This document shows, piece by piece, positions 17,888-26,190 of a stretch of DNA of 64,000 nucleotides. Each line of letters begins with the position of its first letter. Positions within the stretch are counted from its first letter, which is position 1. The stretch is from CAXQUZ01 sp942491145 (GTDB taxonomy: Bacteria > Myxococcota_A > UBA796 > UBA2385): the NCBI GenBank assembly GCA_942491145.1, contig CALOBC010000006.1, forward strand, positions 124,001 to 188,000, given 5' to 3'. A program made the position numbers and the translations under genes. The notes beneath the pieces were generated by a model, which made no database searches, was not told where the DNA came from, and saw nothing but the letters and a program-made list of their open reading frames with translations.

Positions 17888-19085
17888 CGTGGGGGTCCGA
17901 GCCATCACCAAACAGCACGGCAGTGGTCATGAGGTTGGCGTGCATGTTCCCGCCACCGTCCACCCGTGGGCCCTGTTCGCCATGGGTGAACCAGCCGAGG
18001 ACGGGCACGTCGCCCAGTGCATCTCGCACTCGTGCCGAGATCTCGGCCTTGTGTTCGCCGATCGCGAGCGCGTAGCAAACACAGTGGATGGTGATGCCGC
18101 CGAGGATGGGGCGGTTCAGGCGTGCCGCAGCGACCGCTCGTGTGGTTCGGTTCAGCAGTGCTTCGGCGGTGCCTTCCATCAACACCAGCTCGTCGCCTGT
18201 GGCCATCTCGGTGAGCATCTCCATGCTGCGGTCCGCCAGAATGGCGTTGGGCAGGGACAAGGCATAGATGGGGAGCTGGGCGACGATGCCGACTCGTCGT
18301 CCGATGGGCGACAGGGTGGTGCGGGCGAGCAGCGACGTCGCGGGCTCGAGCTTGGTGTCGACCCGGATGCCGGTCCAGCGGGCATAGACGTCGCCCGCGG
18401 GCTCTCCGTCGATCTCGTAGAGTCGGCGGCCCGACGCTCGTGTGACGCGACCGCTGTGTTGGGTGGGCGTGTAGCCAGAGCGGTGGGCCCAACGCAAGGG
18501 CGCGGATGGGAACATGGCCACCACAACGACCGCGTCGGGCGACGCGTGCGCATGGGTGGACAGCCGCCAGCGCCCGCCGAAGTCTTGGTCGGCCGCCGAG
18601 CCGCCCAGCACCGGCATCTTGGGGCCGACGACGTCGTGAATGCCCTCAAGCAAGCGCTCTTCGTGGCCTGCAACCCCAAACATGAGCGCGCACTCGGGCA
18701 GCTCACCCGGCCGGCCTGCGGCAGCCCCCGCAGCCTTGATGGCTGTTGCGGCTGCGCTTCGGGGAGCACCGTCCAGCGGCACCAATGCCACGCCGTATGC
18801 GCCGTGGGGGTCGAGCACGCCGAACATGCCCACCGCTGGGCCTTCCCAGAACTGTTGCTCCGTGACGACCCCGACCGCTGTGGTGGTGCCGGCGACCTGG
18901 GCTTGGGGGAACGCGGCGCGGGTGGTTCGGCAGAGCTGCTCGAGGTTGTGTTCTTCGGTGCACACCACAACAACGAGCTGGGGTGGGGCGCCCAAGCAAC
19001 GCTGGAGCCGTGCGAGCCCCGCTGCGCCCAGCTCGGCGGTGTTGGGTCCCGACGCCCCATAGGTTGCGAGGCGTGGGACATGCAT
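17880..19085 (-). CDS. FIST domain sensory protein
   Basis: 401 residues. The N-terminal half has the FIST pattern (LVVVVCTEEHNLEQL, QVAGTTTAVGVV, GGSAADQDFGG) and the C-terminal half the FIST_C pattern (LYEIDGEPAGDVYARW, ILGGITIHCVCYALAIGE, VLGWFTHGEQGP). FIST proteins are cytosolic small-molecule sensors, suggested to bind amino acids or their derivatives, and are usually coupled to histidine kinases or diguanylate cyclases. Here the stop overlaps the hybrid kinase start by eight bases, so the pair very likely forms one input-output system. Confidence 0.85.
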   Translation of the reverse strand: MHVPRLATYGASGPNTAELGAAGLARLQRCLGAPPQLVVVVCTEEHNLEQLCRTTRAAFPQAQVAGTTTAVGVVTEQQFWEGPAVGMFGVLDPHGAYGVALVPLDGAPRSAAATAIKAAGAAAGRPGELPECALMFGVAGHEERLLEGIHDVVGPKMPVLGGSAADQDFGGRWRLSTHAHASPDAVVVVAMFPSAPLRWAHRSGYTPTQHSGRVTRASGRRLYEIDGEPAGDVYARWTGIRVDTKLEPATSLLARTTLSPIGRRVGIVAQLPIYALSLPNAILADRSMEMLTEMATGDELVLMEGTAEALLNRTTRAVAAARLNRPILGGITIHCVCYALAIGEHKAEISARVRDALGDVPVLGWFTHGEQGPRVDGGGNMHANLMTTAVLFGDGSDPHDA

Positions 19086-19127
19086 GCGCGAACTCCCCGG
19101 AGGATCCGGTGCCCGGGGGCACCCTGG

Positions 19128-21023
19128 CTATTCCAGGTAGGTGTATCCTTCGAGCCCCTGCTGGTACATGCTGACCAGCTTTGCGGTCTCTTCGGCGGTC
19201 ACGGTGCCGGTCTTCAAGGACCTCTCACAGGCCGCCCGCACCTTGCGGACCAAGGACCGACGGCTGTATTGGACATAGCCGAGAACGTCTGCCACGCGGT
19301 CACCTTCGAGCACGCTCTCGATCTCGTAGTCCCCGTCTTCGCCCAGTCCCACGACCACTGCATTGGTGTCGCCGAACAGGTTGTGGAGGTCGCCCAAGAT
19401 CTCCTGGTAGGCCCCCACCAGGAAGGCCCCGAGGACGTAGGGCGAGTCGCCGGGCTCGTGGAGCTCCAGCACCCGCTTGACGTCGTGCAGGTCGATGAAG
19501 CGGTCGAGCTTGCCGTCGCTGTCGCAGGTGATGTCGGCCAGCACGGCGCTGCGCTGGGGCTTCTCGTTGAGCCGGTGGATGGGGACCACCGGGAAGAGCT
19601 GGTCGACGGCCCATGCATCGGGCATGGACTGGAACACGCTGAAATTGCAGAAGTAGGTGTCGGCCAGCGCTCGTGAGAGCCCTGATAGGTCGTCGGGCAC
19701 ATACGTCAGTCCGGCAGTGATCTTGCCGATGCGTCCGATGATCTGCCAGTACAGATGCTCGGCCACAGCCCGCTGGCGGAGGTTCAGCAGGCCCAGGTTG
19801 AACATGTTGAGGGCTTGCTCGCGACCGCCGAGGGCGTCGTGCCACGCGGCTTGGTAGGACTTCTCGGTGATGCCATTGTCGAGGACGTCCTTGAGCTCGA
19901 GCAACACGTCGGGCGCGTCGGGGGCGAGCTCCAGCGGGGTCTCGATGGTCGGGTGGGCACTCACGCCGAGGATGTTGAACAGCAGCACCGCGTGGTGGGC
20001 CACCATGGCGCGGCCCGACTCGGTCACGATGTCGGGGTGGGGCTCGCCGGCCTCGTCACAGGCCCCATGAATGGCCGAGATGACGTCGTAGGCGTACTCT
20101 TGAACGCTGTAGTTCACCGAGCTGGCGAAGTTGGTGGACGAGCCGTCGTAGTCCACGCCCAAGCCACCGCCGACGTCCAAGTACTGCAGGTTCGCACCGA
20201 GCTTGCGCAGCTCCACAAACATCCGGCTGGCTTCCTTGAGCGCCGACTTGAAGGAGCGGATGGCGCTGACCTGGGAGCCGATGTGGAAGTGCAGCAGCTT
20301 GAGGGAGTCGAGCAGGTCGTGCTTCGCGAGAAGGTCGACCAGTTCAACAATCTCAAGGACGGTCAGGCCGAACTTGGCCTTGTCGCCCGTGCTGGCTTCC
20401 CACCGGCCTGCGCCCTTGCTGGCGAGCTTGGCCCGCACCCCGAGCAGCGGCGTGACGCCATGGGCCTCGGCGAGGCGAATCGCGAGGTGGACTTCGCTGA
20501 ACTTCTCGATGACGATGATGGGCTTGCGACCCATCTTTTGGGCCATCATGGCCGTCTCGATGTACTCTTCGTCCTTGTAGCCATTGCAGATGATGACGGC
20601 CTCGGGGTCGTCCATCAGGGCCAACACGACGAGCATCTCGGGCTTTGAGCCGCACTCGAGCCCGAGGTGGTAGCGGCGGCCGACCCGCAGGATCTGCTCC
20701 ACCAAGTGGCGCTGCTGGTTCACCTTGATCGGGTAGACCCCGCGGTAGCGGCCGGCGTATCCGTACTCAAGGATGGCTTGTTGGAAGGCCTCGGCCAGCG
20801 TGCGCACCCGCGCTTCGAGCAGGTCTGGAAAGCGCAGCAGCAGGGGCATGCCGATGCCACGAAGCTCGATGTCGTCGCAGAGCGCCTTCAGATCGACCCA
20901 GGGTCCGTTCTCGCCGGCGGGTGCGACAATCAGGTTGCCATTGTCTCCAATTCGAAGAAACTCACGTCCCCAGTTGGGGATGCCGTAGAGCTCGGCGCTG
21001 TCCTGAATTGTCCAACCACGCAT
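19128..21023 (-). CDS. speA: Biosynthetic arginine decarboxylase
   Basis: 631 residues from ATG 21023, five bases after a GAGG ribosome-binding site. The sequence follows the SpeA family throughout: YGIPNWGREFLRIGDNGNL at the start, GVYPIKVNQQRHLVEQIL with the PLP-binding Lys near residue 98, HFHIGSQVSAIRSFK near 247, YLDVGGGLGVDYDGS near 282, and the C-terminal FLVGAYQEILGDLHNLFGDTNAV block near 555. The enzyme decarboxylates L-arginine to agmatine in the cytosol, the first step of the agmatine route to putrescine and spermidine. No agmatinase or deiminase gene is in the window. Length is normal for the family. Confidence 0.95.
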   Translation of the reverse strand: MRGWTIQDSAELYGIPNWGREFLRIGDNGNLIVAPAGENGPWVDLKALCDDIELRGIGMPLLLRFPDLLEARVRTLAEAFQQAILEYGYAGRYRGVYPIKVNQQRHLVEQILRVGRRYHLGLECGSKPEMLVVLALMDDPEAVIICNGYKDEEYIETAMMAQKMGRKPIIVIEKFSEVHLAIRLAEAHGVTPLLGVRAKLASKGAGRWEASTGDKAKFGLTVLEIVELVDLLAKHDLLDSLKLLHFHIGSQVSAIRSFKSALKEASRMFVELRKLGANLQYLDVGGGLGVDYDGSSTNFASSVNYSVQEYAYDVISAIHGACDEAGEPHPDIVTESGRAMVAHHAVLLFNILGVSAHPTIETPLELAPDAPDVLLELKDVLDNGITEKSYQAAWHDALGGREQALNMFNLGLLNLRQRAVAEHLYWQIIGRIGKITAGLTYVPDDLSGLSRALADTYFCNFSVFQSMPDAWAVDQLFPVVPIHRLNEKPQRSAVLADITCDSDGKLDRFIDLHDVKRVLELHEPGDSPYVLGAFLVGAYQEILGDLHNLFGDTNAVVVGLGEDGDYEIESVLEGDRVADVLGYVQYSRRSLVRKVRAACERSLKTGTVTAEETAKLVSMYQQGLEGYTYLE

Positions 21024-21160
21024 TGCCACCTCGGGGTCCGTTTGGCGCGCCCCTCTAACGTCAGCCTCTCGCGCGGAAAGCCGCCCGGACGGATTTCCTT
21101 GAATGGCCTTGTGGTCGATGTTCTCGGATGCTCGAGCGCCCAGCGGGCCCTGGGGTTCGC

Positions 21161-21898
21161 TCAGGGGTTGTCGTGGCGGTCCTTCACATAGGCGGCGATG
21201 ACCGACTCCAGCAGCGCCCGGGCGGACGCGGGATTGAGCTGAGCGCCGTCATGCTCGGCGACCGAGACACACCGGGTTGCCCATCCCGGTGCTGTCAGCA
21301 TCACTCGCGACCCGCCCCGAATCATCACGAGATCGCCGCTGTCAAAGGCCGGTGCCAGCGCTTTGTGGGCGTCGTCGCAGCGGAAGCCGTGCTGGGCATC
21401 AAAGGCCCCGGCGGCCAAGGCGGTGCGCTGCGCGGGGGTGAGGGTGCCGATGTGGGCCTTGCGGCAGTCCATCGATCCGGTGGCCGCGATCATGCCCAGC
21501 AGCAGCGGATCAGCGGGCGCACGGGTGATGGTGGCGGTGCTGGGCTTGTCGTCCCGGGCGGTGGTCATGGAGAATGGTTTGTCGTCGGCAATGGCGTCAA
21601 ATGCGGCATTCACGGACGGCACGTCAGCGAGGACGACGCCGTTGACGGACTGGATGACGTCCCGGCGCTGGATGCCGGCCGCGGCGGCGGGGCTGCCCGG
21701 GGAGACTGCGGTGACGACGACCTTCTTGCCTCGCGACTCGTAGCTGAGCCCCAGCCATGCCCGCTGGGACTGGAGCGCCGCGAGGTCCGCACTGCGATCC
21801 CGCCACTCGGGGGTGTACTCGGCGATGGTGACCGAGATCGGGCAGGGGTCGCCGGCGTGGGCGACCGAAGCAAGAGCGACGAGGAGGGGCAGCGACAT
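21161..21898 (-). CDS. Exported PDZ-domain protein
   Basis: 245 residues with a short signal peptide ending in SVAHAG. Residues 45-110 form a PDZ domain: WLGLSYE, VVTAVSPGSPAAAAGIQRRDVIQSVNGVVL. No protease domain is attached, so it probably binds peptide ends or acts as a scaffold in the periplasm. The C-terminal 100 residues (MDCRKAHIGTL...) contain paired cysteines and are not recognised. It lies between speA and the anti-sigma gene on the same strand and may belong to the sigma operon (45-base gap). Confidence 0.65.
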   Translation of the reverse strand: MSLPLLVALASVAHAGDPCPISVTIAEYTPEWRDRSADLAALQSQRAWLGLSYESRGKKVVVTAVSPGSPAAAAGIQRRDVIQSVNGVVLADVPSVNAAFDAIADDKPFSMTTARDDKPSTATITRAPADPLLLGMIAATGSMDCRKAHIGTLTPAQRTALAAGAFDAQHGFRCDDAHKALAPAFDSGDLVMIRGGSRVMLTAPGWATRCVSVAEHDGAQLNPASARALLESVIAAYVKDRHDNP

Positions 21899-21943
21899 GG
21901 TGCACCGGGACGGCGATGAGGCCCCAGCGTAGCCGACGGGCGG

Positions 21944-23158
21944 TCAGGGGGCGCGTGGGGCCTCTTCTGGCTGCTGCTGCAGGTCGTCCGCGGTCTCCTG
22001 GATCCAGCCATCCATGCGCCACTGCGTGCGGGTGTCGACCGCGTCGTCGTCCACGGCACCGTCGTCGTCCCCGCGCAGCGCCATACCCACCAGGTTGACC
22101 GACTGGGCAGGATCTTCGCCGGACTGGTGCACCCACAAGTCGACCCCGAGGCCATCCTGGTCAGACCAGCCATCGGCCACCTTGGCTTGCAAGCCTTCCA
22201 TCCAGCCCGCTTTGCCCGAGTGGTCGCGCACGATGGCGAGGCAGGGGTACTCGTCGCAGTCCAGGCCCAGCACCTCCAGCTGGGGGTTGGCCGCGGCAAG
22301 GGCGTCCAGGCGCTCGGCCATGCCCGCCTCTTGGAAGGCGGCCGGCACGTCCTCGGGCCACTCTTGGGGGCTGCCCTCCAGCGCTTCGAGGGCACCGTTT
22401 TGCATGTCCCGCTCCAGCCGCAGGCCGGCCAGCTCGTCCTCGAGGGCCAAGATTCGGGCGGCGGCCTCGTCCACCGTGATGCGGGCGTCGCCGACAAGGA
22501 CCATCGGGGCGTCGGGCGGGGTGCCGTGGGGGCGCGGCGCGCTGGGGTCGGTGGTGAACGACCGGATGGCGCCCGCCTGGATGGTCTCGGACGGGGCCCC
22601 GTCGTCGGTGTGGACGCGGGCGGTGCCTTCGTAGACCACGATGGTGAGCACGGCCCCGGCGGCCGCGGCGGCGATGGAGCGAACCATAGCAATGTCCTGG
22701 GTGTGGGGGTTGTCGGCGGGAGACAGGCGCACGAGGGCGAGCCCATCGACCTCGATGTGGTGGCCGGTGGGGGTGTCGACGCGCATGCCCTTGCCTTCGA
22801 TGCGCTGCACGCCGGCGATGAGGGTGACGGGCACTTGGGGGGGCAGCGCCGCGGGACGCAGGGCGAGCAGGAGGGCCGCGGCCGCGGGAATGAGCAGCAG
22901 GGGCCAGCGGGACCAGCGGGGCTTGTGTGGTTGGGGCGCGGTGAGTGTGCGGAGCACTCGGGCATCGAGGGCGAGGGGCGGGGGCACGGCGGTCGGCAGG
23001 GTGCTGAGCTGGGCGGTGAGCTGGTGCAGCGCGGACCAGGCGTCGGCGACCTCGGGTTCGGTCGCGATGCGGTGGTGGAGCGCAGCGGCCTCGGTGGGGT
23101 CCAGCTCGCCGTCCATCAGGCGGGAGAGGGCCTCCAGCAGGGCATTGTCGGGGGTCAT
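21944..23158 (-). CDS. Anti-sigma factor-like membrane protein (FecR-type)
   Basis: 404 residues. Residues 1-80 look like the cytosolic zinc-less anti-sigma domain (LSRLMDGELDPTEAAALHHRI), then one transmembrane helix near 85-105 (WPLLLIPAAAALLLAL), then a periplasmic FecR-like region (residues 110-190: VEGKGMRVDTPTGHHIEVDGLALVRLSP pattern). The C-terminus has an Asp/Glu-rich domain with a paired-Cys CDEYPC motif near 300. ATG 23158 overlaps the sigma gene stop by four bases, the classic sigma/anti-sigma arrangement. It would hold the ECF sigma factor at the membrane until a periplasmic signal arrives. Confidence 0.8.
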   Translation of the reverse strand: MTPDNALLEALSRLMDGELDPTEAAALHHRIATEPEVADAWSALHQLTAQLSTLPTAVPPPLALDARVLRTLTAPQPHKPRWSRWPLLLIPAAAALLLALRPAALPPQVPVTLIAGVQRIEGKGMRVDTPTGHHIEVDGLALVRLSPADNPHTQDIAMVRSIAAAAAGAVLTIVVYEGTARVHTDDGAPSETIQAGAIRSFTTDPSAPRPHGTPPDAPMVLVGDARITVDEAAARILALEDELAGLRLERDMQNGALEALEGSPQEWPEDVPAAFQEAGMAERLDALAAANPQLEVLGLDCDEYPCLAIVRDHSGKAGWMEGLQAKVADGWSDQDGLGVDLWVHQSGEDPAQSVNLVGMALRGDDDGAVDDDAVDTRTQWRMDGWIQETADDLQQQPEEAPRAP

Positions 23159-23712
23159 GGGGCGCCCTTGAGCAGGAGGGCCAGGCGGGCACGGGCCCGA
23201 TGCAGGCGGGACTTGATGGTGCCGACGGCGGTGTCTTCGTGGGCGGCGATGGTCTCGAGGGGCAAGCCTTCGATGTGGTGCAGCACGACCGCCCGGCGCT
23301 GTCCCGGGGGCAGGCGGGCGACGGCCGCGGTCAAGCGGTGCTGCTGTCGGTGGGCGTCGAGGCGCTGGGCGACCTCGGGAACGTCGTCTGCGAGGGCATC
23401 AAAGCGTGCACTGACCTCTCCCCGGGCCCGCTGCCGGCGGTGGCGGTCGATGAGGTGCCGCCGGGCCACGGTCCGACTCCAGCTGGCGAAGGAGCCTTGC
23501 TGGTCGTCGAAGTGGTCGAGCTTGGCGCACAGCTTCTCCCAGATCTCTTGGTAGGCATCGTCGGGATCGGCGTCCAGCTTGCAACACAAGCCGTAGAGGG
23601 TGGGCCCATGGGCCGCGATGAGCGCCGGCCAGCCTCGGGCATCACCCCGGCGGATGGCGGTGAGGGCGGGGCCGTCGCTGGGGACGGGGAGCTGGCGGGC
23701 CGGTTGGTGCAT
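23155..23712 (-). CDS. ECF-type RNA polymerase sigma factor
   Basis: 185 residues from ATG 23712; the longer frame upstream crosses the promoter and is not used. Region 2 is at residues 45-100 (DDAYQEIWEKLCAKLDHF...SWSRTVARRHLIDRHRR) and region 4 at 130-185 (LPPGQRRAVVLHHIEGLPLETIAA...GTIKSRLHRARARL). Region 3 is absent, as in the ECF class. It is translationally coupled to the FecR-like anti-sigma gene. A GAACACC/TCTC element 93-117 bases upstream of the start probably gives autoregulation. Confidence 0.9.
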   Translation of the reverse strand: MHQPARQLPVPSDGPALTAIRRGDARGWPALIAAHGPTLYGLCCKLDADPDDAYQEIWEKLCAKLDHFDDQQGSFASWSRTVARRHLIDRHRRQRARGEVSARFDALADDVPEVAQRLDAHRQQHRLTAAVARLPPGQRRAVVLHHIEGLPLETIAAHEDTAVGTIKSRLHRARARLALLLKGAP

Positions 23713-23804
23713 CACCTGACCATACGAAGCGGCCGGGGCTGGGGTTCCCGGTTTCTGGTGTGTTGGGCTTGAATTGGGTGGGGTGTTGGGTTCCGTCGAA
23801 TGTT

Positions 23805-23829
23805 GAGAATGTTCTATTTTAAGGTGTTC
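23805..23829 (-). promoter_or_regulatory. ECF-like promoter element, copy 1 (sigma operon)
   Basis: On the minus strand GAACACC begins at 23829 and TCTC ends at 23805, with 17 bases between GAAC and TCTC including TTAAAATAGAACAT. GAAC and TCTC resemble the -35 and -10 boxes of ECF promoters, and ECF sigma genes are commonly autoregulated. The same pattern occurs at 51700-51724 and 14534-14558. Confidence 0.55.
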
Positions 23830-23969
23830 TGGTGTGCTTGGTCTCGATGGCGGTGCGCGGTCGTCGGCAGGTGATCCACCGGTGGGGGATAGTGGTGACG
23901 GGCCGGTCCGGGCAAGCGCCAAGCCCCGTGCCCCGGTGCCGCTGGCGTGTGCTGCCCCTGGAGGATGAG

Positions 23970-24779
23970 ATGATGCGCTGCATTGCGATTCTGGTCGGCT
24001 TGGGAGCAATGGGTTGCTCGTCCACCGACAAGGCCGAGGGGCGTGCGGCCAAGGACGCCACGTCAGAGAGTGACGGGGCGGACGGGGGCGAGGACGGCGC
24101 TGCCGGGGACGGCGGTGAGGACCCGGGCCCGCTGGCGCCGGTCGTCTTTGCCGTGCCGCTGGCCCATCCGGAACAGTTCAACTTGGTCATCGGTGTGGAC
24201 CACGATCCCGACGTACACGATGACGAGGGCGCGCTGGGGCGGACCGTGTGCCAGGACTACAACGGCCGCAGCTTCCCGTACTGCTACGATGAGCACAACG
24301 GCTCCGACTACATCATGCAGGGTGGCTTTTCCACCATGGATGACGGCAGCGTACAGATCCTCGCCGGTGCGGCGGGCACGGTGAGTGTGGCGCGGGACGG
24401 CAACTACGACCGCTGCCATGCCGATGCGAGCGGGGTGGTGGACTGCGACGGGCACGACATGGTCGCCAACGCCGTGGTCATCGAGCACCAAGGCACCGAC
24501 GGCCAGCTCTGGCGGTCGAAGTACTGGCACATGAAGAAAGACAGCGTGGCGGTGGTGGTGGGCCAAGAGGTCGAGGCTGGCGCCGTGCTGGGGCTCGTGG
24601 GCAGCAGCGGCAACAGCTCCATGCCCCACCTGCACTTCCAGCTGGAGGTCATGCGCACCGACGACACCGGCATCGAGACGGACTGGATCTTGGTGGACCC
24701 CTACGCGGGACCGCTCAGCCAGGACCTCAGCTTCTGGTGCAGTCAGGGCCCTGAAGATGGCATGCCCGGGGGCTGTTGA
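23970..24779 (+). CDS. M23 family metallopeptidase lipoprotein
   Basis: 269 residues. ATG 23970 follows GGAGG. The signal peptide ends in lipobox LGAMGC, followed by an acidic Gly/Asp/Glu linker (residues 20-50). The M23 (LytM) domain spans about 100-255, with Zn ligands visible as HNGSDY (HX3D) near residue 110 and HLHFQ (HXH) near 218, so it is probably active. The segment before the first His carries extra cysteines (CQDYNGRSFPYCY). Such enzymes cut glycine or peptide cross-links in peptidoglycan, of the cell itself or of prey. It is divergent from the ECF sigma gene, sharing about 140 bases of upstream space. Confidence 0.85.
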   Translation: MMRCIAILVGLGAMGCSSTDKAEGRAAKDATSESDGADGGEDGAAGDGGEDPGPLAPVVFAVPLAHPEQFNLVIGVDHDPDVHDDEGALGRTVCQDYNGRSFPYCYDEHNGSDYIMQGGFSTMDDGSVQILAGAAGTVSVARDGNYDRCHADASGVVDCDGHDMVANAVVIEHQGTDGQLWRSKYWHMKKDSVAVVVGQEVEAGAVLGLVGSSGNSSMPHLHFQLEVMRTDDTGIETDWILVDPYAGPLSQDLSFWCSQGPEDGMPGGC

Positions 24780-24782
24780 GCC

Positions 24783-25901
24783 TCAGCCGGCCCAGGTGCG
24801 GAAGCCCTCGGGGTCGCGGGCGATGGCGGCCAGCAGTGACTCGGGCACCCGTCCGGCCCGCAAGTGCAGCGTGATGGGATCGAGCCCCCACAGCACCGCG
24901 AGGCGGTCCAGTGCGTCGACCGACGGGGCCTTCTCACCCGACTCCATCCGGCTGAGGTGGCTGGGCGACACCCCCAAGCTCTCGGCCAGGGCCTTCTGGG
25001 CCAGCTGACGGGCCGTGCGCTGGGTGCGCAGCCATCCGCCAAAGTCGGGCATCGTCGCGGGGGTGCCCACCGGCTGGCCGGGGGTGTCGCCGTCCTCATC
25101 CCGGGACCACTCGATCTCGGCGGTCGCGTTGTGGTTGTGGATGGACTCTTGGTTGCTCGCGCGCACCTTGAGCCAGCGCACCCCCGGCAGATCCCGAACC
25201 GCGAGAACGACGTCGCGGACGAGGTCTTCGACGAACTTGGGGTTATTGTAGGCTTGCTCGGTGACGAACTTTTCGTCTTCGCGCTTGAGCAGGGCGTACA
25301 GCGGGGCCGACGCGCACGCTTCCACCGCTTCGATGATGTCTTCGAGCCACACAAAGTCGTCGGCGCGCACATCCACGCTGACGAGGCTGCGCTGGTTGTG
25401 GGCACCATAGTCGCTGACGGCTTTGCTGCATGGGCACAAGCTCTTGACGGGAACGGTGACGCCGAGGGTGTAGTCGGAGTCGTTGGCCTCGGGCCCGTGG
25501 TGGCCCACGAAGCGAGCCTGGTACTCCATCAAGGACTCGGCCTTCGAGACCGGGGCCTGCTTCATCATGAAGTAGGGGAACTCCATCTCGACCCATGCGT
25601 CGGTCGAGTCGAGGCGCCGCCGAATCGCGTCGAGCACGCTGGGCATGGTGCGAAAGGTGAGCTCGCCGCGGACCTCGTTCAAGATCTCCACGAAGCGGCT
25701 CATGTGGGTGCCCTTGAACTGATGCGGCAGGCCCACATACAGCCCAAGATTGGCCACCGTCGCCTGCATGCCCTGGCTGCGGTCGAGGACTTGCACCGGG
25801 TAGCGCAGGTCGGTGATGCCGACGCGGTCGATGGGCAGACCGCGCTGGTCGAATTCAGCGGCGTGGTCGGGGAGGTCAGTGGAGTCGATGGGAGTGCTCA
25901 T
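24783..25901 (-). CDS. folE2: FolE2-type GTP cyclohydrolase fused to an XRE-family HTH domain
   Basis: 372 residues. Residues 1-265 match FolE2/MptA (COG1469): VGITDLRYPVQVLD, FKGTHMSRFVEILN, VPVKSLCPCSK with the metal-ligand Cys near residue 152, GAHNQRS, EQAYNNPKFVEDLVRDV, and VRASNQESIHNHNATAEI. FolE2 converts GTP to dihydroneopterin triphosphate, the entry to folate and queuosine-type deazapurines, and can use metals other than zinc. Residues 285-345 form a helix-turn-helix of XRE type (LAQKALAESLGVSPSHLSRMESGEKAPSVDALDRLA). The fusion is in frame with no stop, joined by a Gly/Pro linker. The added domain could let the enzyme control its own gene, which is inference. Confidence 0.88.
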   Translation of the reverse strand: MSTPIDSTDLPDHAAEFDQRGLPIDRVGITDLRYPVQVLDRSQGMQATVANLGLYVGLPHQFKGTHMSRFVEILNEVRGELTFRTMPSVLDAIRRRLDSTDAWVEMEFPYFMMKQAPVSKAESLMEYQARFVGHHGPEANDSDYTLGVTVPVKSLCPCSKAVSDYGAHNQRSLVSVDVRADDFVWLEDIIEAVEACASAPLYALLKREDEKFVTEQAYNNPKFVEDLVRDVVLAVRDLPGVRWLKVRASNQESIHNHNATAEIEWSRDEDGDTPGQPVGTPATMPDFGGWLRTQRTARQLAQKALAESLGVSPSHLSRMESGEKAPSVDALDRLAVLWGLDPITLHLRAGRVPESLLAAIARDPEGFRTWAG

Positions 25902-26039
25902 ACCGCCGAGCTACTGCCGTTGACCGCATGGGTCAAGCCGGGGTTGTCGATTGTGACAGTGTTGGTGCGGGACTGGCTGGGACTGGGGCATGCGGGTGCT
26001 CAGCACCCGTGGAGGAGGTCGTCGCTGGGACTTCAGCCT

Positions 26040-26188
26040 CTCGCAAGTGGCCCGCCGCCGAACCCCTGCGTTGTGGGTGGGTGCGAGGTCCTGCCGCAGC
26101 CCGGTGCGCACTTCTCCCCGACATCCCCATGCAGAAGCTGCCGCCGCTCGGTCGGGGACCGGACGGCGGCAGCTCATCGGATGGGCTG
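26040..26188 (+). repeat. Structured intergenic element of about 150 bases, copy 1
   Basis: Homologous to 60040-60194. Its 3' part folds strongly: GCTGCCGCCG (26137-26146) pairs with CGGCGGCAGC (26164-26173) around an inner CGGTC-GGG-GACCG stem. CAGCTCAT (26170-26177) can instead pair with ATGGGCTG (26181-26188) around CGG. The two folds share CAGC and exclude each other. It lies directly after the subtilase stop codon on the minus strand. An inverted repeat CGGGTGCT/AGCACCCG sits just outside at 25993-26009. Confidence 0.6.
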
Positions 26189-26190
26189 AC

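Noticed and set aside
15137..17932. 931-codon open frame on the plus strand
   Set aside because: Opposite the hybrid histidine kinase, no recognisable domain, composition typical of a shadow frame.
24864..26189. 441-codon plus-strand frame across the folE2 fusion
   Set aside because: Antisense shadow of the FolE2-HTH gene; its end crosses the structured repeat, whose translation only by chance resembles that of the second copy.
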